64,000 nt of DNA from Timema cristinae (GCA_039000515.1 JBCFYV010000001.1:67759030-67823029); one strand, 5' to 3'. Numbered from the stretch's first letter, positions 44,621 through 57,346 are shown. Program-made: numbers and translations. The notes: generated by a model not told the origin, from the sequence alone.

Positions 44621-44624
44621 ACAC

Positions 44625-44835
44625 TATTAGACTGGATTGCTGGGTGTGGGAAGTTTAAAGTTCAAATCCCAGTCGGGTGTAACAAGGTTATTTTCCCTAA
44701 AATGGTTCCCCACTCTTAATATACACAAATGTGGGTACATTCAATCTAGAATGTCACCTTCCCCCATTCCTAGTTCACTAGGGTAATAAATGTATGTGTA
44801 TAACTCAAACGTGTAGTAAGTCGACATGAAAAAAA
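44625..44835 (+). mobile_element. SINE-C copy
   Basis: The head TATTAGACTGGATTGCTGGG with B box AGTTCAAATCCCAGTCGGG is followed by a SINE-A-like body and a tail CTCAAACGTGTAGTAAG. The shared body and tail with a different head suggest head exchange. Confidence 0.6.
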
Positions 44836-45307
44836 TATTATTGTGATTACTACCAAGAGTGTTGGCGAAACTTTATTAGTGTCGGGCGAGGTAATTTGTA
44901 AAAAAATATCTTTTTGAGGGGTTTTTAGGGGATTGACTCCAAGACAATGGAAAATATTTGAAAATGAACCAGAAACATATGTACATACCTTTTTGTATAC
45001 CATAAATTATGGGCAATAAAGTGGCTTTCGAGTAATTTTTGATTGTAATAATTAGATCTTTACAAAACAAAAATAGACTTAAAAGACAATGCTTTCATCT
45101 CTTATCAAATTAATTTTGGGTGGGTGGACCTGCGTGGTGGCCCTATTTTGGGCGTGACCTGCGGCATTTAGCCACAACCCTCTAGTTACAATACTGAACT
45201 TGTAACTATCAGGAATTTCAAACTATATTAACCTATTTTTTTATTAATTATATTCAGTAATCAAATATAACTTTAAAAGTTTAAACATATTTTAATATGT
45301 CTAACAC
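44836..45307. other. AT-rich gap
   Basis: No feature recognised. Confidence 0.3.
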
Positions 45308-45500
45308 CCGCTTTGGTGGCCTAATATTTTTGACGCGCTACTCTTGCAGTAGACTAGACTGCCGATGACGGGAAGATCGAGGATCGAATCTCGGTTGGCT
45401 CTACTGAGGTTGGTTTTTCCACGCTCCCTCCCCGAAAGTGTGGGTACACTTCCTATGAATGTAACCTTCCTGACCCTAAAACCATTAGCATAATTGTTGA
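45308..45500 (+). mobile_element. SINE-A variant (A2)
   Basis: The head CCCGCTTTGGTGGCCTAATA carries an extra CTCTTGCAGTAGACTAGACTG, then GGATCGAATCTCGGTTGG and the SINE-A body. The same variant is at 53235. Confidence 0.65.
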
Positions 45501-45636
45501 AAAACAAAATATATTCACAAATTCTCTGTTTATTTGACAAAATTTGAATCTGGCCATTCCTCAGGAACTGTATATCCTAGTGAAAGAAAATATTTTGCCA
45601 GCCTACATAATATTATATTTATATTTATAGGTGACC

Positions 45637-45892
45637 TGGCAGTCTAGGGGTAATGTGTCAGACTTCTGTGCTGGCGGCCGAGTTCAATCCTCGGTCCCGG
45701 CACAGATTTATCTGATTGCCAAACACTTCCTTCACCTCTGACAAGACATCTTGGGAATGTGGGGAATGCCAGGCACCACCGTGGTTCGGATTCCACGTTA
45801 AACTGTAGGTCCTTCATTTCATCTCACAATCACCCTACCATTACACATTAGCGTAAGTGCGTATAACCCGAACGGGTAGTAAGACGCGGTGC

Positions 45893-45935
<43 letters not shown>
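45637..45935 (+). mobile_element. SINE-B, full-length copy
   Basis: The head GTGACCTGGCAGTCTAGGGG with B box GAGTTCAATCCTCGGTCCCG, a body (CTTCCTTCACCTCTGACAAG; GTGGTTCGGATTCCACGTTA), a tail CCGAACGGGTAGTAAGACGC then GGTGCT and a long (AAT)n. This is the best reference copy of SINE-B. Confidence 0.85.
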
Positions 45936-45936
<1 letters not shown>

Positions 45937-46014
45937 TTTGAGTGTAAACAAGACAAGCGTGTATTAAATTAACTGTTCTGTCACTTAGCCCACTCTTAAC
46001 TGGATGATATCAAA

Positions 46015-46380
46015 GTTTGTCAGTAGTTGCTCCTCTCGTGTCGACCGCTTGGTTGTCTATCACTTTGTACTCCTATACTTGAGCTTGTCTAGCAGTTGGT
46101 TCAGTCGTGTCGGCCACTTGACCCAACCCGGGCCTTCCAATAAATGTTTTCATTTTGTATCTACCGTTGGTTGTCTAGCACATGGTCCAGCTCGTGTCGA
46201 TCACTTGGTTCATGTCGTTTCTTCGTTCTAGCATTGGTCTTTTTACAGATTTGTTCTCTCGTGTCGATCGCTTGGTTGTCTATCACTTTGTACTCCTATA
46301 CTTGAGCTTGTCTAGCAGTTGGTCCAAGTCGTGTCGGCCACTTGTCGAGCAGTTTTGTTGTCTTAGCAGTTTGGTTATTG
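46015..46380 (+). repeat. GTCGACCGCTTGG repeat, two long copies
   Basis: A block of about 90 bp (CTCGTGTCGACCGCTTGGTT, then TATCACTTTGTACTCCTATA and CTTGAGCTTGTCTAGCAG) occurs at about 46025 and about 46257, period about 230 bp. Same family as 12620-13290. Confidence 0.75.
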
Positions 46381-46621
46381 TATGCCGTAGGGCCTATATA
46401 AACGTGTCTACACAATAGTTCAGAATATTTGGATTTGAGCACCACATATTTTTTTGCTCTCGAGCCACCACTGGGGGAAACTATTGTGTTTAGCAACCAG
46501 AGTGTCCCAATGTAAAACCAATCTTAGCGAGAAATTCATTCGAGAAGGATCTAATTTGTTAGGTTGTACATTAAATTCAGTAATAATTTATATATGTTTA
46601 AATATTTAATTCTACTAAATT

Positions 46622-46850
46622 ATGGCGCTAGTCGTGTTGGCTCGACTGCCGAGGACAAGGAGATTGAGGTTTGAATCTCGGTCGGGTGAACTGGGGTGGT
46701 TTTTCCTAAATGGTTTTCCACTCTCCCTCCACGCAAATGCGGGTTCACTTCCTCTAATTCAACCTTTCTAATTCCTAATCCATTAGAGTAATTAGTACTT
46801 AAAGCGTATAACCCGAACGGGTAGTAAGACACGGTGCTAAATAATAATAA
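46622..46850 (+). mobile_element. SINE-A, nearly full-length copy
   Basis: GGCTCGACTGCCGAGGACAA, GGTTTGAATCTCGGTCGGG, the body, then ACCCGAACGGGTAGTAAGAC and GGTGCTAAATAATAAT. The first bases of the head are missing. Confidence 0.8.
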
Positions 46851-47514
46851 TAAAAAAAATACTAAATTATGTTCTGACCTAAAATTCATAAAATTATACC
46901 TATTAATATTTGGAATCTTTCAGTCAAAATTACATTTTTGAACTCATACTTTATGATTTATATTTAAAAAAAATGTTATGATATAAAAAATTGAGGTAAA
47001 TTTATATGGCCTTTTATGTGAGAGTGCATTGCTTGTCCTCTTTAAAATTACTCAAGTAAATCTACAATTTATTTACCTATGGTACTTCCTTTATATTTTC
47101 CGGTCTTCTCTAGTAAATCCTTTGAAGTTTGTACTACATTTTGGAATATTTCTCTGTTAATATATACAAATGTTTACTCTATTACAACTATTTATAAATA
47201 ATGACTTATCACTTAAAAAACAAAACCAGCCAGCATATGAGATGAACCGTTTCCAAAACTTAATATTGCGTAAACTTCTTGTTAATCTTGATTTCTATAT
47301 TGGTAGGGCTACCGCAAGCTAATTCTTTCTTTATGGTTTTTTACCAGATTTTTTTAAAAACAACTGCTCGCCTACACTGGTATTCTACTCTGCCTTTTCT
47401 TTCTACCTTCTGTGTTTCCAAGTGGTCCTTTTTAATAATCATATAACAAATAACACAAAGGACAACCATCCTTTACCAATTTACTTTCCCCCCCCCTTTT
47501 TTGTTTTATCTTTT
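46851..47514. other. AT-rich gap
   Basis: No feature recognised. Confidence 0.3.
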
Positions 47515-47720
47515 AGGAAGTTGCATTGTGCAGTTTTGACAGAATGAAGCCTAGGTCAGGGGAATTGGGCGGTAAAGATCTATATTCTTCTAAAGGTGAG
47601 CATTATCTTTTTGTCCAGTGGCAGCAATCTAAGGTATGAAATGTGTTCTATTCAATGTAAGAGCCATGTGTTTGTTCCCTTTATGTTTCTAATCCACCTT
47701 TCTTGTGATTTCTTCCAAAT
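47515..47720 (+). repeat. Dispersed repeat, copy 1
   Basis: GACAGAATGAAGCCTAGGTC, GGGGAATTGGGCGGTAAAGA and TATATTCTTC align with 50745-50800, and similarity resumes further on (GTTCCCTTTATGTTTCTAA). Confidence 0.65.
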
Positions 47721-48485
47721 ATATTACAATTACCTCATAAAGCGAAAAGAGGTTTTCCTTAAAGAGATACAGTAGGATCTGGCTAATTAGAATAATTGAA
47801 TAATTCAAACCCACCATTATTCCCTACGAAATTCTTATTTAAATCAATGGTAAAAATGAAATTTCATTTGAATTTTAGAAGAAAATATTTGGATAATTCA
47901 AAGTTTATACATTATAATGTTAATTTTTTCGAGTTTCTTCTCACTTCAAACCTAACTTCAATCTCAACGAATCCCAGGAATGTCAAATAGTTATTGATTC
48001 ATAATAAAATAGAAAGCGGGGAATTTTGCACCAGCTGCAAGTGGTTTTCCTAGATAGGGATGTTTTTGCTCTGCTTTGATTGGTTCTGTGTGACAATACC
48101 ATCACATGACGCCCAGCATGGAAGAGGTAAGGTCCTAATCTGGCACCTTTGTCTCTCAGTGTCATCTGACAAGTGGAAATTGAGGTGTGGGAACTTACAC
48201 AAGTTTAACCTTAGCTAAGAGGATTGAAGTGATTAGAGAAGTAGAAAAGGGAGTGAAAAAGAAGTGTGATACCGCAAAATAATATGGAATACAATACTTA
48301 AGTGCAAAAACTGATAAAGTCTGCAATTTTTGTAAGGTGAATTAATTTTTACAATTTTGCATTTTGAGGTTTTTTATATTTTATTGTTTACAAACAGTTT
48401 AGATGCCAATTGGTTAGTTCGAAATTTGAATATCCAGAATCCAGACTTTTAATTAAAAATGTTCTACTGTATTTAAAAAATAGCT
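47721..48485. other. AT-rich gap
   Basis: No gene recognised. Confidence 0.3.
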
Positions 48486-48765
48486 TGGTCTAGGGGTAAG
48501 GTGTCAGACTTCTATGCTGGCGGCCGGGGTTCAATCCTCGGTCCCGGCAAAGATTTATCTGATTACCAAACCCTTCCTTCACCTCTGACAAGACATCTTG
48601 TGAATGTGAGGAATGCCAGGCTTCCACCGTGGTTCGGATTCCACGTTAAGCTGTAGGTCCTTCATTTCATCTCACAATCACCCTACCATTACACATTAGC
48701 GTAAGTGCGTACAGCCCGAATGGGTAGTAAGACGCAGTGCTAATAATAATAATAATAATAAAAAA
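48486..48765 (+). mobile_element. SINE-B copy with target duplication
   Basis: The head TGGTCTAGGGGTAAGGTGTC through the tail AATGGGTAGTAAGACGCAGT and (AAT)n. AAAAATAGCT flanks both sides (about 48475-48485 and 48760-48770). Confidence 0.85.
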
Positions 48766-48770
48766 TAGCT

Positions 48771-50264
48771 ATGCGAGCATTGTTTACGATTGTACAATTT
48801 TCTACTACATTTTAAATTAGTGAATCTGAATTTTCAACTCTGGCTCTTATAAAAACTAAACAAAATAAGTAAATTAAAAGAAGACAAAACTTTTTAAGAT
48901 TTATTTTTTAGTCATCTTTGTAAAAATAGGGGTGGGGGATATGGGAATTTGACGATCTACTCAAGGGAGCATCAGATGAAAAAGGCTAGGCAGGAACTAC
49001 TGATCTAAAGCATTGATATATTTTTATTTTGTTTATATTATTTACACAATGGCACTTCTAGTTTTATGTTGGTCTACTTGATAGGTTCCTGTGTCTCGTG
49101 ATATTTTGCTGAACCTTCTTACAAGTTGCAAGTGTGACATCAGATTTCACAGCTCAGACATTTCAAAACTAGGTATTTGTGAGATTACGAGCGAGTATCA
49201 ATTAGTCTGCTAGCAACTTGCTATTTGCACGTTTCAAAACTAAAGGCCCAGACTAGACTGACACTTTTGTTCGTAGGTCCATTGGAATGGATAACAAGTT
49301 ACATTAGATAATTGAAAATATGCTCATGATACATGGTATAAAGAATAAAAATGGAACAATTAATTAAGAAATGTATATTGAAAACTATACAATATTGTGG
49401 CCTATGTGTACAACTATTTATTTCAAATGCAATTAACATTTCTTTCAAATAATTACCGCTATTTTTGTGCAATTTTATCTGTCCTTTCCAGATATATTCA
49501 CGTAAGATTCCCAAAGATAATTTTAATGCATACACAAATGCAAAGTGTTAGGCAAGGTTTCCTCGCAATAGTTTTACTATAACTCTATACTTAGGTCACT
49601 TGTATACGTATACCATGGTGTCTTAATCAACTTGACCAATGAAATTCCTGACTAAAAAGTATTTCACATAACTTCTAACGCTCCCCATTTTTCTATCAAT
49701 CTTTTTTATGAATAATAAGTATTAAAATTTGGACAAAATATTTAAAAAATTTGTATTAACATTGTTTACAAGGAATTATAAAATATATTATACAGCTACA
49801 AACAAACTATAGTTTGAAAATATTATTTACTGATTAAATGATTTTAATATTTCATATTTTTAGTAAAACAACATTTCCCCAGATTTTTGATGTAATTCCC
49901 GCTTTCCCCGGATGGGCGACACCATTAAAACCTATAAAGCATTATCTTGTTTTAGGAAAAATAATTTTGCTGTATTATTTACCAAAGTTTTAGTTGGAGA
50001 AAACTAACACTTGTACAATTAATAGTACATGAATAAGTCTGAGAGATTGAAATTATTTATAGATTACTGATATACCTACATCAAGTATATTTGTAAATTT
50101 GAAAAATGAAACCTTTACTGGGTTATTCATGAACGATTAATACAAACATCAGTTTTACCCATATTATTCGCGTTAATGTTCAATGTCAATGTACTAGGTG
50201 ACGTATCGCGGGTGGCTGCTGTATCAACAATAGCTCATAGTAACTGATGAGTTGCACAAGTCCA
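48771..50264. other. AT-rich gap
   Basis: No gene, RNA or ordered repeat recognised in 1.5 kb. Confidence 0.3.
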
Positions 50265-50342
50265 TCACAGTGGTGGTAGAGCATTAGTGCACTAAGCCAA
50301 GGGTCTCTGGTTCATTTCCTGTGCACAGGTGTCATTTTTTCA
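50265..50342 (+). mobile_element. Degenerate copy of the tRNA-like SINE of 13877-14368
   Basis: ATCACAGTGGTGGTAGAGCA, GCACTAAGCCAAGGGTCTC, GGTTCATTTCC and CAGGTGTCATTTTTTCAT follow the arm sequence of the fold-back element. Here it is single, not inverted. Confidence 0.65.
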
Positions 50343-50699
50343 TATTTACAAAACATTTCAGTTATTGGTTTTAATGCCTGATTCAAGCATGTCAGTCAAA
50401 TTTTAATATTCTAGTTAATTGGGATGTTTTTGAAATAAGTTAAACAAAGTGTTGCCCACTGAAGAATTATAACCTTTTTTATGGGTTATTAATATTTAAC
50501 GATCACAATTAATAAACCCATAAAATTTTAATGTGGACATAGTTTGAAACAAATATGGGTAAATCTGTTCCACTCTTTCTAAAAGCAAATACTGGAACAT
50601 TTCTATTAAATTCTACCTCCCTTATGCCCAGTACAGTTGTGAGATAGACTTAACTTATTTTGTGTTGAAAGTGAGTTGCTTATTTACTTGTGTCCTTTT

Positions 50700-50935
50700 T
50701 TAGGAAGTTGAGTAGCACATTTCACATTCCCCCCTGTTGAGTTTTGATAGAATGAAACCTAGGTGGGGGGATTGGGCAGTAACGATCAATATTCTACAAG
50801 AGGCAGCCATGACCTCTTTGTAAAGTATTAACTGTATTGTTCTTTTCATCATAAAAAACTGTTGTGTTCATTCCTTTTATATGTTTCTATTGACCTTTTC
50901 TGTACCCTCTTCCAAGTATATTACTTGTGTAAAAT
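50700..50935 (+). repeat. Dispersed repeat, copy 2
   Basis: The partner of 47515-47720. Confidence 0.65.
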
Positions 50936-51099
50936 AAAGGAAGAGATTAGGAGTGGTAGAAGAGGGGTTGGGGGTCGGCGTCGCTCCTCTTGCCATCGCC
51001 AACAACTACTTACAAAGAATAGATCTGATTCCTACATCACAACCTTGTTTGGACATTTATATGTTTAAATTATAATATTATACATTAAATAGGTTGAGA

Positions 51100-51185
51100 G
51101 TTTGACACCTTAACTCAGTCGGTAATGTGTCTGCCCACTGAGATAAGGGTTCCGAGTTCGATTATCGACATGACCGAAAATGTAT
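51100..51185 (+). mobile_element. tRNA-like SINE head
   Basis: TTAACTCAGTCGGTAATGTG (A-box-like) and CCGAGTTCGATTATCG (B-box-like) are spaced as in a tRNA, but a full cloverleaf is not formed. Confidence 0.35.
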
Positions 51186-51930
51186 AGTTGATGAAAATAT
51201 AGGTTTACCCTTTCACATTGAAAAATTGATGGCCGGGGGGGGGAGGGGGGGGGGGACTAGTCTTGAGTTATATGAAGCTATGACAGGCCTAGCGAGCCGG
51301 TAGTGGAAAATACATGGCTTGAATAAAAAAAGTGACCCAGGCCACTGGAAACAGTAATGGATGTAAAAAAAAAAAGTGAATTGGGTTTAAAAAAAGTTAA
51401 TGTGGTTGTAAAATCAAATATTGTTTTCAATTGTTGAAATCAATGTTATTGTCCATTTCAAATGAAATTTGTTTGTGTTGAATATGATGATGATAAACAA
51501 AAAGTAAATATGAATATGTATTGTCAGAATTGATTCTAGAAGCATTAAAAACAATTTAACATCTTATCTTTCTTCTTGATACATTTCTCATTAACAATTT
51601 AGTTGGGGGTTTGTTTACACTTTCAATTCTTCTTAAGTCTGCGCATGCGTGAAATGTAATATATATTATATATATATATACACACACACTCAGGGTCAAT
51701 AGTGCTTGCTAGTACTGGATTGTGATACGCTTTGTCCACAAAGTTGAGGAAAGAGATATATTTTCTTTGTCTTTGTCTAGTAATACATATTTTGTAGTCA
51801 ATATTCTTTGCATTAATTTTTTTATTTAAAATAAGAGTGTTTTCTAATTGTCTGCAAATTACCTGAGCAAAACACATTTAACAACGTAGATTCAAAATAC
51901 AAAATAAAAAAAATAGTAAAAATTAAGCCA
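51186..51930. other. AT-rich gap with homopolymers
   Basis: A G-rich run is at 51233-51255 and a short (TA)n(CA)n at 51660-51690. No gene recognised. Confidence 0.3.
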
Positions 51931-51938
51931 CTTCTAAG

Positions 51939-52446
51939 TAGAGATGTCAAAAAACCCTGTTTTTCTCGATTCTGATTCTCAAGTTTAGCCTCAATTTTTC
52001 AATCTTTGATTTCGATTCTTTAACAGCGCCTGATTCATTATCTTTTCAAGAGGCCATCCTCATATAAAAACCTTTTTATTCAACTTCATAACACAACAAA
52101 AAATCTATGTATATAGTAATAAAAACAATTCATTTTTCATTTTAACAAACAAATAAGATCCATTTTACAAAGAATTAAAGCATTTTATTCACAGTTTATA
52201 GAATAATTTATAAATACTAGGATAAGCATGTATTTTTACATACAAATAAAGCCTAACTGAATCAATAATTGATAAGTTATTTTAAAAAGGTATAATAAAC
52301 AATTGTGGAAAACACAAGTCTTTTAAATTTGCCATAAAGGGTCGTTGAGTGATTACTACTTCACTACTATTACTTACCAATTGTTGCTGTTTTGTTTACT
52401 TGCCAGTATTTTCATTGAGAGCTAAGAATCGAGTTTGACATCCCGA
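51939..52446. mobile_element. hAT-type MITE, 508 bp
   Basis: Ends TAGAGATGTCAAA and (inverse) TCGGGATGTCAAA, flanked by CTTCTAAG (51931-51938) and CTTATAAG (52447-52454), 7 of 8 bases matching. Subterminal CTCGATTCTGATTCTCA is mirrored by GAATCGAG near the right end. No coding capacity. Confidence 0.65.
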
Positions 52447-52454
52447 CTTATAAG

Positions 52455-53232
52455 CAATTACTTTTTCTTCTTTACTTTGTTGTAAAAATGAACAAACAAA
52501 AGACTATCATCCTTTGGAGAAAAAAAAAACTAACGTTAAAAAATAATTTTAGGGAAAACTATGGAGAAAACTAATTAATAGTCTTGAACAGTCAAAGGTA
52601 ACAACAAACTGTGTGATGCCAAACATTTTGTGTGTTCATTTTCTCCAAACATCGATAGCACAGTAAATATAATAATTCTAGTTATTCCCAATAGATGGTT
52701 TCAATTCGCTATTAGCTAATTGTTTTTTCATAAGGCTACATTTTCACATTTAGCCTACAAGTTTTAACCAAATAAAAAACCAGTGAACAACTTCACAGTC
52801 CAATCTTGCTAGTTCACACAAGTAGTGTTCTAGTTCACGTCTGTCGTTACTCTTCTCACTTCTCTTACATTCACAAACACCAAATAACTACATTATACCT
52901 GAAAAATAACACAAGCAGGAATCATTATAAATAGGCCTATATTTTTAAAGTTTGCAATAGTTCATAAAAACCTTATAATAATTCACACTTATTAAACACT
53001 GAGAAACTTAATTTCTATTTTAATACTTAATTCAAACGAGAGTGTAAATTTACTTTACATAAACAAAAATAGATGTTTCAATATTTGAATTGCTGAGAGT
53101 TTCCAGCAGTCGCGGATAAAAAGCAACTCTCATCAAGTAAGCTTGAGTAACCTTTAAAAGTGGTTAGCTCTCGACCATTTCTGATAGATTTATTTTCCCA
53201 TGTTTATTGTGATTTTTCATTCTTACTCGTTT
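52455..53232. other. AT-rich gap
   Basis: Nothing recognised apart from one TAGGCCTA palindrome near 52932. Confidence 0.3.
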
Positions 53233-53462
53233 TAGTGGCTCCAAGGCTCTACTCTTGCAGTAGACTAAACTGCTGATGACAGGGGGAGTGAGGTTTCAAT
53301 CTTGGTCAGATATATATATATATTATATATTGAGGGTGGTTTTCAACTCTCCTTCCATGCAAATGTGGGTATACTTCCTATAAATATAACCTTCCTTTTC
53401 CTTAAAACTATTAGTATATTAGCCTATAAACCGAACAAGAAGTAAGATGCAGTGCTTAAAGT
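53233..53462 (+). mobile_element. SINE-A2 copy with internal TA expansion
   Basis: CTCTTGCAGTAGACTAAACTG, GGTTTCAATCTTGGTCAG, a TA run, CCATGCAAATGTGGGTATAC and the tail CCGAACAAGAAGTAAGATGC. Confidence 0.65.
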
Positions 53463-53724
53463 AATTCTTAAAAACCTTAATTCATTTTTTTATTTAAAAG
53501 GCTTGCAAGTGCCATCAATTCTAATAGAAAAGGACTTTTGGATAGGCCAGTGTTTGAATTCCAGTTAGGGTTAAACAAACCTTTTTTAAAATTATTGTTG
53601 TTTTCCTTTTAGCCTGGAAGCTACATGTGCTCATCTCAAACGTTTGTCCTGCCGGTATTAAAGGCAGTGCACCAAACCCAAACCTATTTCTGTGACATGA
53701 AGTCAGCATCATTCACCTCAACAA

Positions 53725-54009
53725 TTATTATTAGTCTTACTATCCATTCAGGCTATACACACTTACACTAGTGTGTAATGGTAGGGTGATTGTGAGATGA
53801 AATGGAGGACCTACAGTTTAATGTGGGATCCGAACCACGGTGGAGGCCTGGCATTCCCCACATTCACAAGTTGTGATTAATACACGTCTTGTCAGAAGTG
53901 ATGGAAGGGTTTAGCAATCAGATAAATCTGTGCCGGTACCGAGGATTGAACCCCGGACCCTCAGCACAGAAGTCCGACACCTTACCCCTAGACCGCCAGG
54001 TCACCTAGT
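53725..54009 (-). mobile_element. SINE-B, full-length, 13-bp target duplication
   Basis: Read on the minus strand: the head CTAGGTGACCTGGCGGTCTA to the tail and (AAT)n. A perfect duplication TTCACCTCAACAA lies at 53712-53724 and 54010-54022. Confidence 0.9.
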
Positions 54010-54022
54010 TTCACCTCAACAA

Positions 54023-55743
54023 GTTGGCAATAAATTTCAGCTGGTGTTGCAGGGATCTGCACATCAATGTTTGACCCTGTTTCCGCTAGCCCCGTCATTT
54101 TACAACTTATGGTTGACGCTATGACTGGCGCAGTCAAGTGTCCTTGAGCAGAACCTGACAGGAACAATTATGCACATGAGAAGTGTTGTTACTTTACTTA
54201 ATGAAACCCCCAAGTATTGCTTTATCTCCTGCTTTACGAGGGAAGAAGGTCTGACTTAGTTGTACTTATCATTTATAATGTATTTTAAGAAGGAATCTTT
54301 ATATTTGTTATGAGATTTTCATCACAAAGTATTTTATTTAGTATATATTCTGTTTATTTCGTCCTAACTATGTGACGTCAACTTACTCTTCAATCTTATT
54401 TTATTTTAACATAACAAATCCAGTATAAAATGTCTGTTTCCCCAGCGAGTAAAAACTGCTCGGTGATGGAATTGCTTGTATTCTACCAAATACAAAACAG
54501 ACTGCCATGGATGATTTAACAACGAAACATTTCTCAAAACCCCCACTCCCTTGCAAGAACATGTTCTTAAAATTATAATGAGCAAATATTTCCTCAAAAT
54601 AAGGTTCTTTAACTATAACTATCCTAAGAAAAGGTAATAATCACCCGCATGATCACTTACTTCTTGTTTCAATTTCATTCCTATATATACAGTTGCACAT
54701 GTGCATTGTATGGGCTCTCACTCGAAATTATCTAATTACAAAATTTATTTCAATTCAATTTTTAATGCTTATAAAAGTTGATGTTCATACTTTAGAATGA
54801 AAAGTAAGGTGGTTTAAATACTAATACATTTTTCGTAAATAGCATGAAACAGTAACTGCTTTTATATTTAAATGAGGGAAATTTGGTAAAATATTTATTG
54901 CAATGTTGATCAATGCTGATATTAGACAGGTTAACCAACATAATAGCTAAATAGTTACTAATGCTAGTTTTGTAGTTGAACATATTAATATAGAAATTTT
55001 AAATAACTCGAGTTCGAAAACAATCAATATGTATTCTCAATATTGAATCTATTTTAGCTGAAATTATAATTTTAGAAAAGGACCATGTAGAAGTAGTAAA
55101 AATAATTATTATTCAAGTATTTAGTGATCTATTTATTTTTCTATTTCCATTGCCTTGTCATGTCAATTCAACTTCAATTGAGGATAATTCAAAATGGGCG
55201 AAAATATTTAATGAGTTTATAGGTCGAAAGTAGTTTTAGAGTTATATTACATTTTTAATGTGAAATTTTATATTATTTTAACAATTTGTTAAGTTATCGA
55301 ATTAATTACAAGGGGAAATGATGAGATTTTCTGAATTAAATAGCCTATACTTTCCATTGCATTTTAAAAAGTGATTTGTATGTAAGTACATCAAGAGTAA
55401 GCTCAAAAATGATGAGCCTACAAAACTGTCGATCTTGATCCTGAGCTTTAATGATGAGCTTGGCTCGAAGTCCGAGTACGTGCAGACCCTTAATTTTTAT
55501 TGTATATGGTCACAGCAACCGTTTTACTTTAGTATCTTAACTAAAACATAATGTTTATTATTTGTAGGTAAAAAGTGTAATGTCTGATTTACAGAGCAAG
55601 CATGTTATTTGAAAAATGGAAATTTATGTTACCACAATGGTGGGGGAGATATATTACAGTTGTATTTACGTCCATCATTATTATGAGTTTATTGTTGCAA
55701 CCAACCGGCTACAATTTGTGAGTTTTTTCCATTTCTTTCTATC
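54023..55743. other. AT-rich gap
   Basis: 1.7 kb without a recognisable gene, RNA or repeat. Confidence 0.3.
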
Positions 55744-55844
55744 TACAAGGCGTGTCCAGAAAGTAAAGATAAAAAATACCATAGCAATTACAAATAAATG
55801 TTTTTTTACTAAACTTTTACTGAAAACTACTTATATATGAATAA

Positions 55845-56764
55845 TTTATTTTTCCACATATTCACCACCATTGTCCAAACACTTATTAATCCTGGGAACC
55901 AACTTATGTATCCCCATCGTGTATGTATCATCATTGTCGACATCAAATTTTTTTCCACCCAGAAGTTTCTTCAGATTTCTTCCCAATTGAAACTGTCAAG
56001 CAGCTCAGTGGTGGCACTTGTGGTGTGGGCCCAAACGTTGTCTTGTAGCAGGCAGACACCATCAGTCAACATTCCCCTCCTTTGGTTCTGAATGGCCCGT
56101 CAAAGCCGTCTCAAGGTCTCACAATATGCATTGGCACTAATTGTTGTGCCAGGAGACATAAAGTCAACCAGGAGAAGCCCTCTTCTGTCCCAGAAAACTA
56201 TACCCATGATTTATTTTGCTAAAGTTGACTTTTGAACTATTTGGTTTTGGGAGAATGCGTGTGGCGCCATTGCAATGACTGCTGTTTCGATTCAAGAGTT
56301 CGGTGATACACTCAAGTTTCATTCTCAGTCACAACAGAGCCCAAAATCTCTTCTTCTTCTGCATAACACATGAGAAACGTGAGCACAGAACCCATCCATT
56401 TTTTCTTGTGGTTGTCCGTTAACTTTTGGACACCCCGCACACGCACAATTTTTTGTAACTTAATTTTTCTGTCACGGCTTCATGAATCGTACGTAGTCTT
56501 AGGTACTTCAGAAATAATGTCATGCAACTCTCTTATCCTCAAACGCCGATCTGCTTGAATTTCTCTTCCAATCTTTTGAAGGTCTTCGGAGATTAAAGAT
56601 GGCCTACTACTCCTTTGTTTGTCGTGGACATTAGTTGCTCCTCTCGAGAAGTCACGGTACTACGCCGTCACAGTTTGTTGATCCATGTCACCAAAACAAC
56701 AGAAATTGGTTTGTGAATTTTCACTGGGCTTCAACGTTTAGAAAACTTATCATGGAACGAAATC
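55845..56764 (-). pseudogene. mariner transposase, disrupted
   Basis: Minus-strand fragments in changing frames: RRLRIRELHDIISEVPKTTY (helix-turn-helix region), then a catalytic-core stretch DRRGLLLVDFMSPGTTISAN and YCETLRRL, then LGGKKFD and the C-terminus HKLVPRINKCLDNGGEYVEK. The GLLLVDFM-P-GTTI block and G-x-YVEK ending are typical mariner. Several frameshifts and stops are present, and the N-terminus is broken by the MITE at 56765. Confidence 0.8.
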
Positions 56765-57153
56765 AGGGTGGCTACAAAATATGTTTTACAAAATTCCCTG
56801 ACTTTTCCCAGGTTTTCCAGCAACATTTTTCAATTTTCCCTAACTATTTTTTTCCCAGTTTTAATGGTAGATGATGACGTGTTTTATTTATTATTGATCA
56901 CATATAAAAAAAAGTCTGTATCTACTAAACATGAACAGTTTTATCAGTTACTTTAAAAATTTAAAGTTTTTTATTTATGTATTATTAACGTTTGTTTTAG
57001 TGTTTGGTTGTAGAATTAATAGGATGTTTTAGATATTTTTTAATTCCCTGACTTTTCCTTACTTTTAGTTAAATTCCCTGACATTTCCCTGTTTTCCCTG
57101 TCATACAAAAATTCCCAGACTTTTCCAGGTTTTCCCTGTCTGTAGCCACCATG
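56765..57153. mobile_element. MITE related to the neighbouring hAT-like element
   Basis: Ends CAGGGTGGCTACA and TGTAGCCACCATG. Flanks AAAAT and GAAAT suggest a 5-bp duplication with one change. Subterminal TTCCCTGACTTTTCC motifs resemble those in the 57347-60613 element. Confidence 0.6.
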
Positions 57154-57346
57154 GAAATTCACATTTGGCAGGATCTTGGATTGGTGCTGCTATTTTATAA
57201 GGTGTCACTCGAAAAAAAAAAACTTTTCTCGTACTGTCAAACCAAAGCGAAAGGAAATCCAAAAGGATCAAGGTTAATACCAGTCTACTCACAACATCTC
57301 CTAGCGGCAGTGACATGACTCGTATGTCTATAACTGTACAATTATG

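Noticed and set aside
53613..53760. Exon-like stretch after a good acceptor (TTTTCCTTTTAG at 53612) reading PGSYMCSSQTFVLPV
   Set aside because: Stops soon after the SINE insertion site, no recognisable family and no donor; kept only as a weak possibility.
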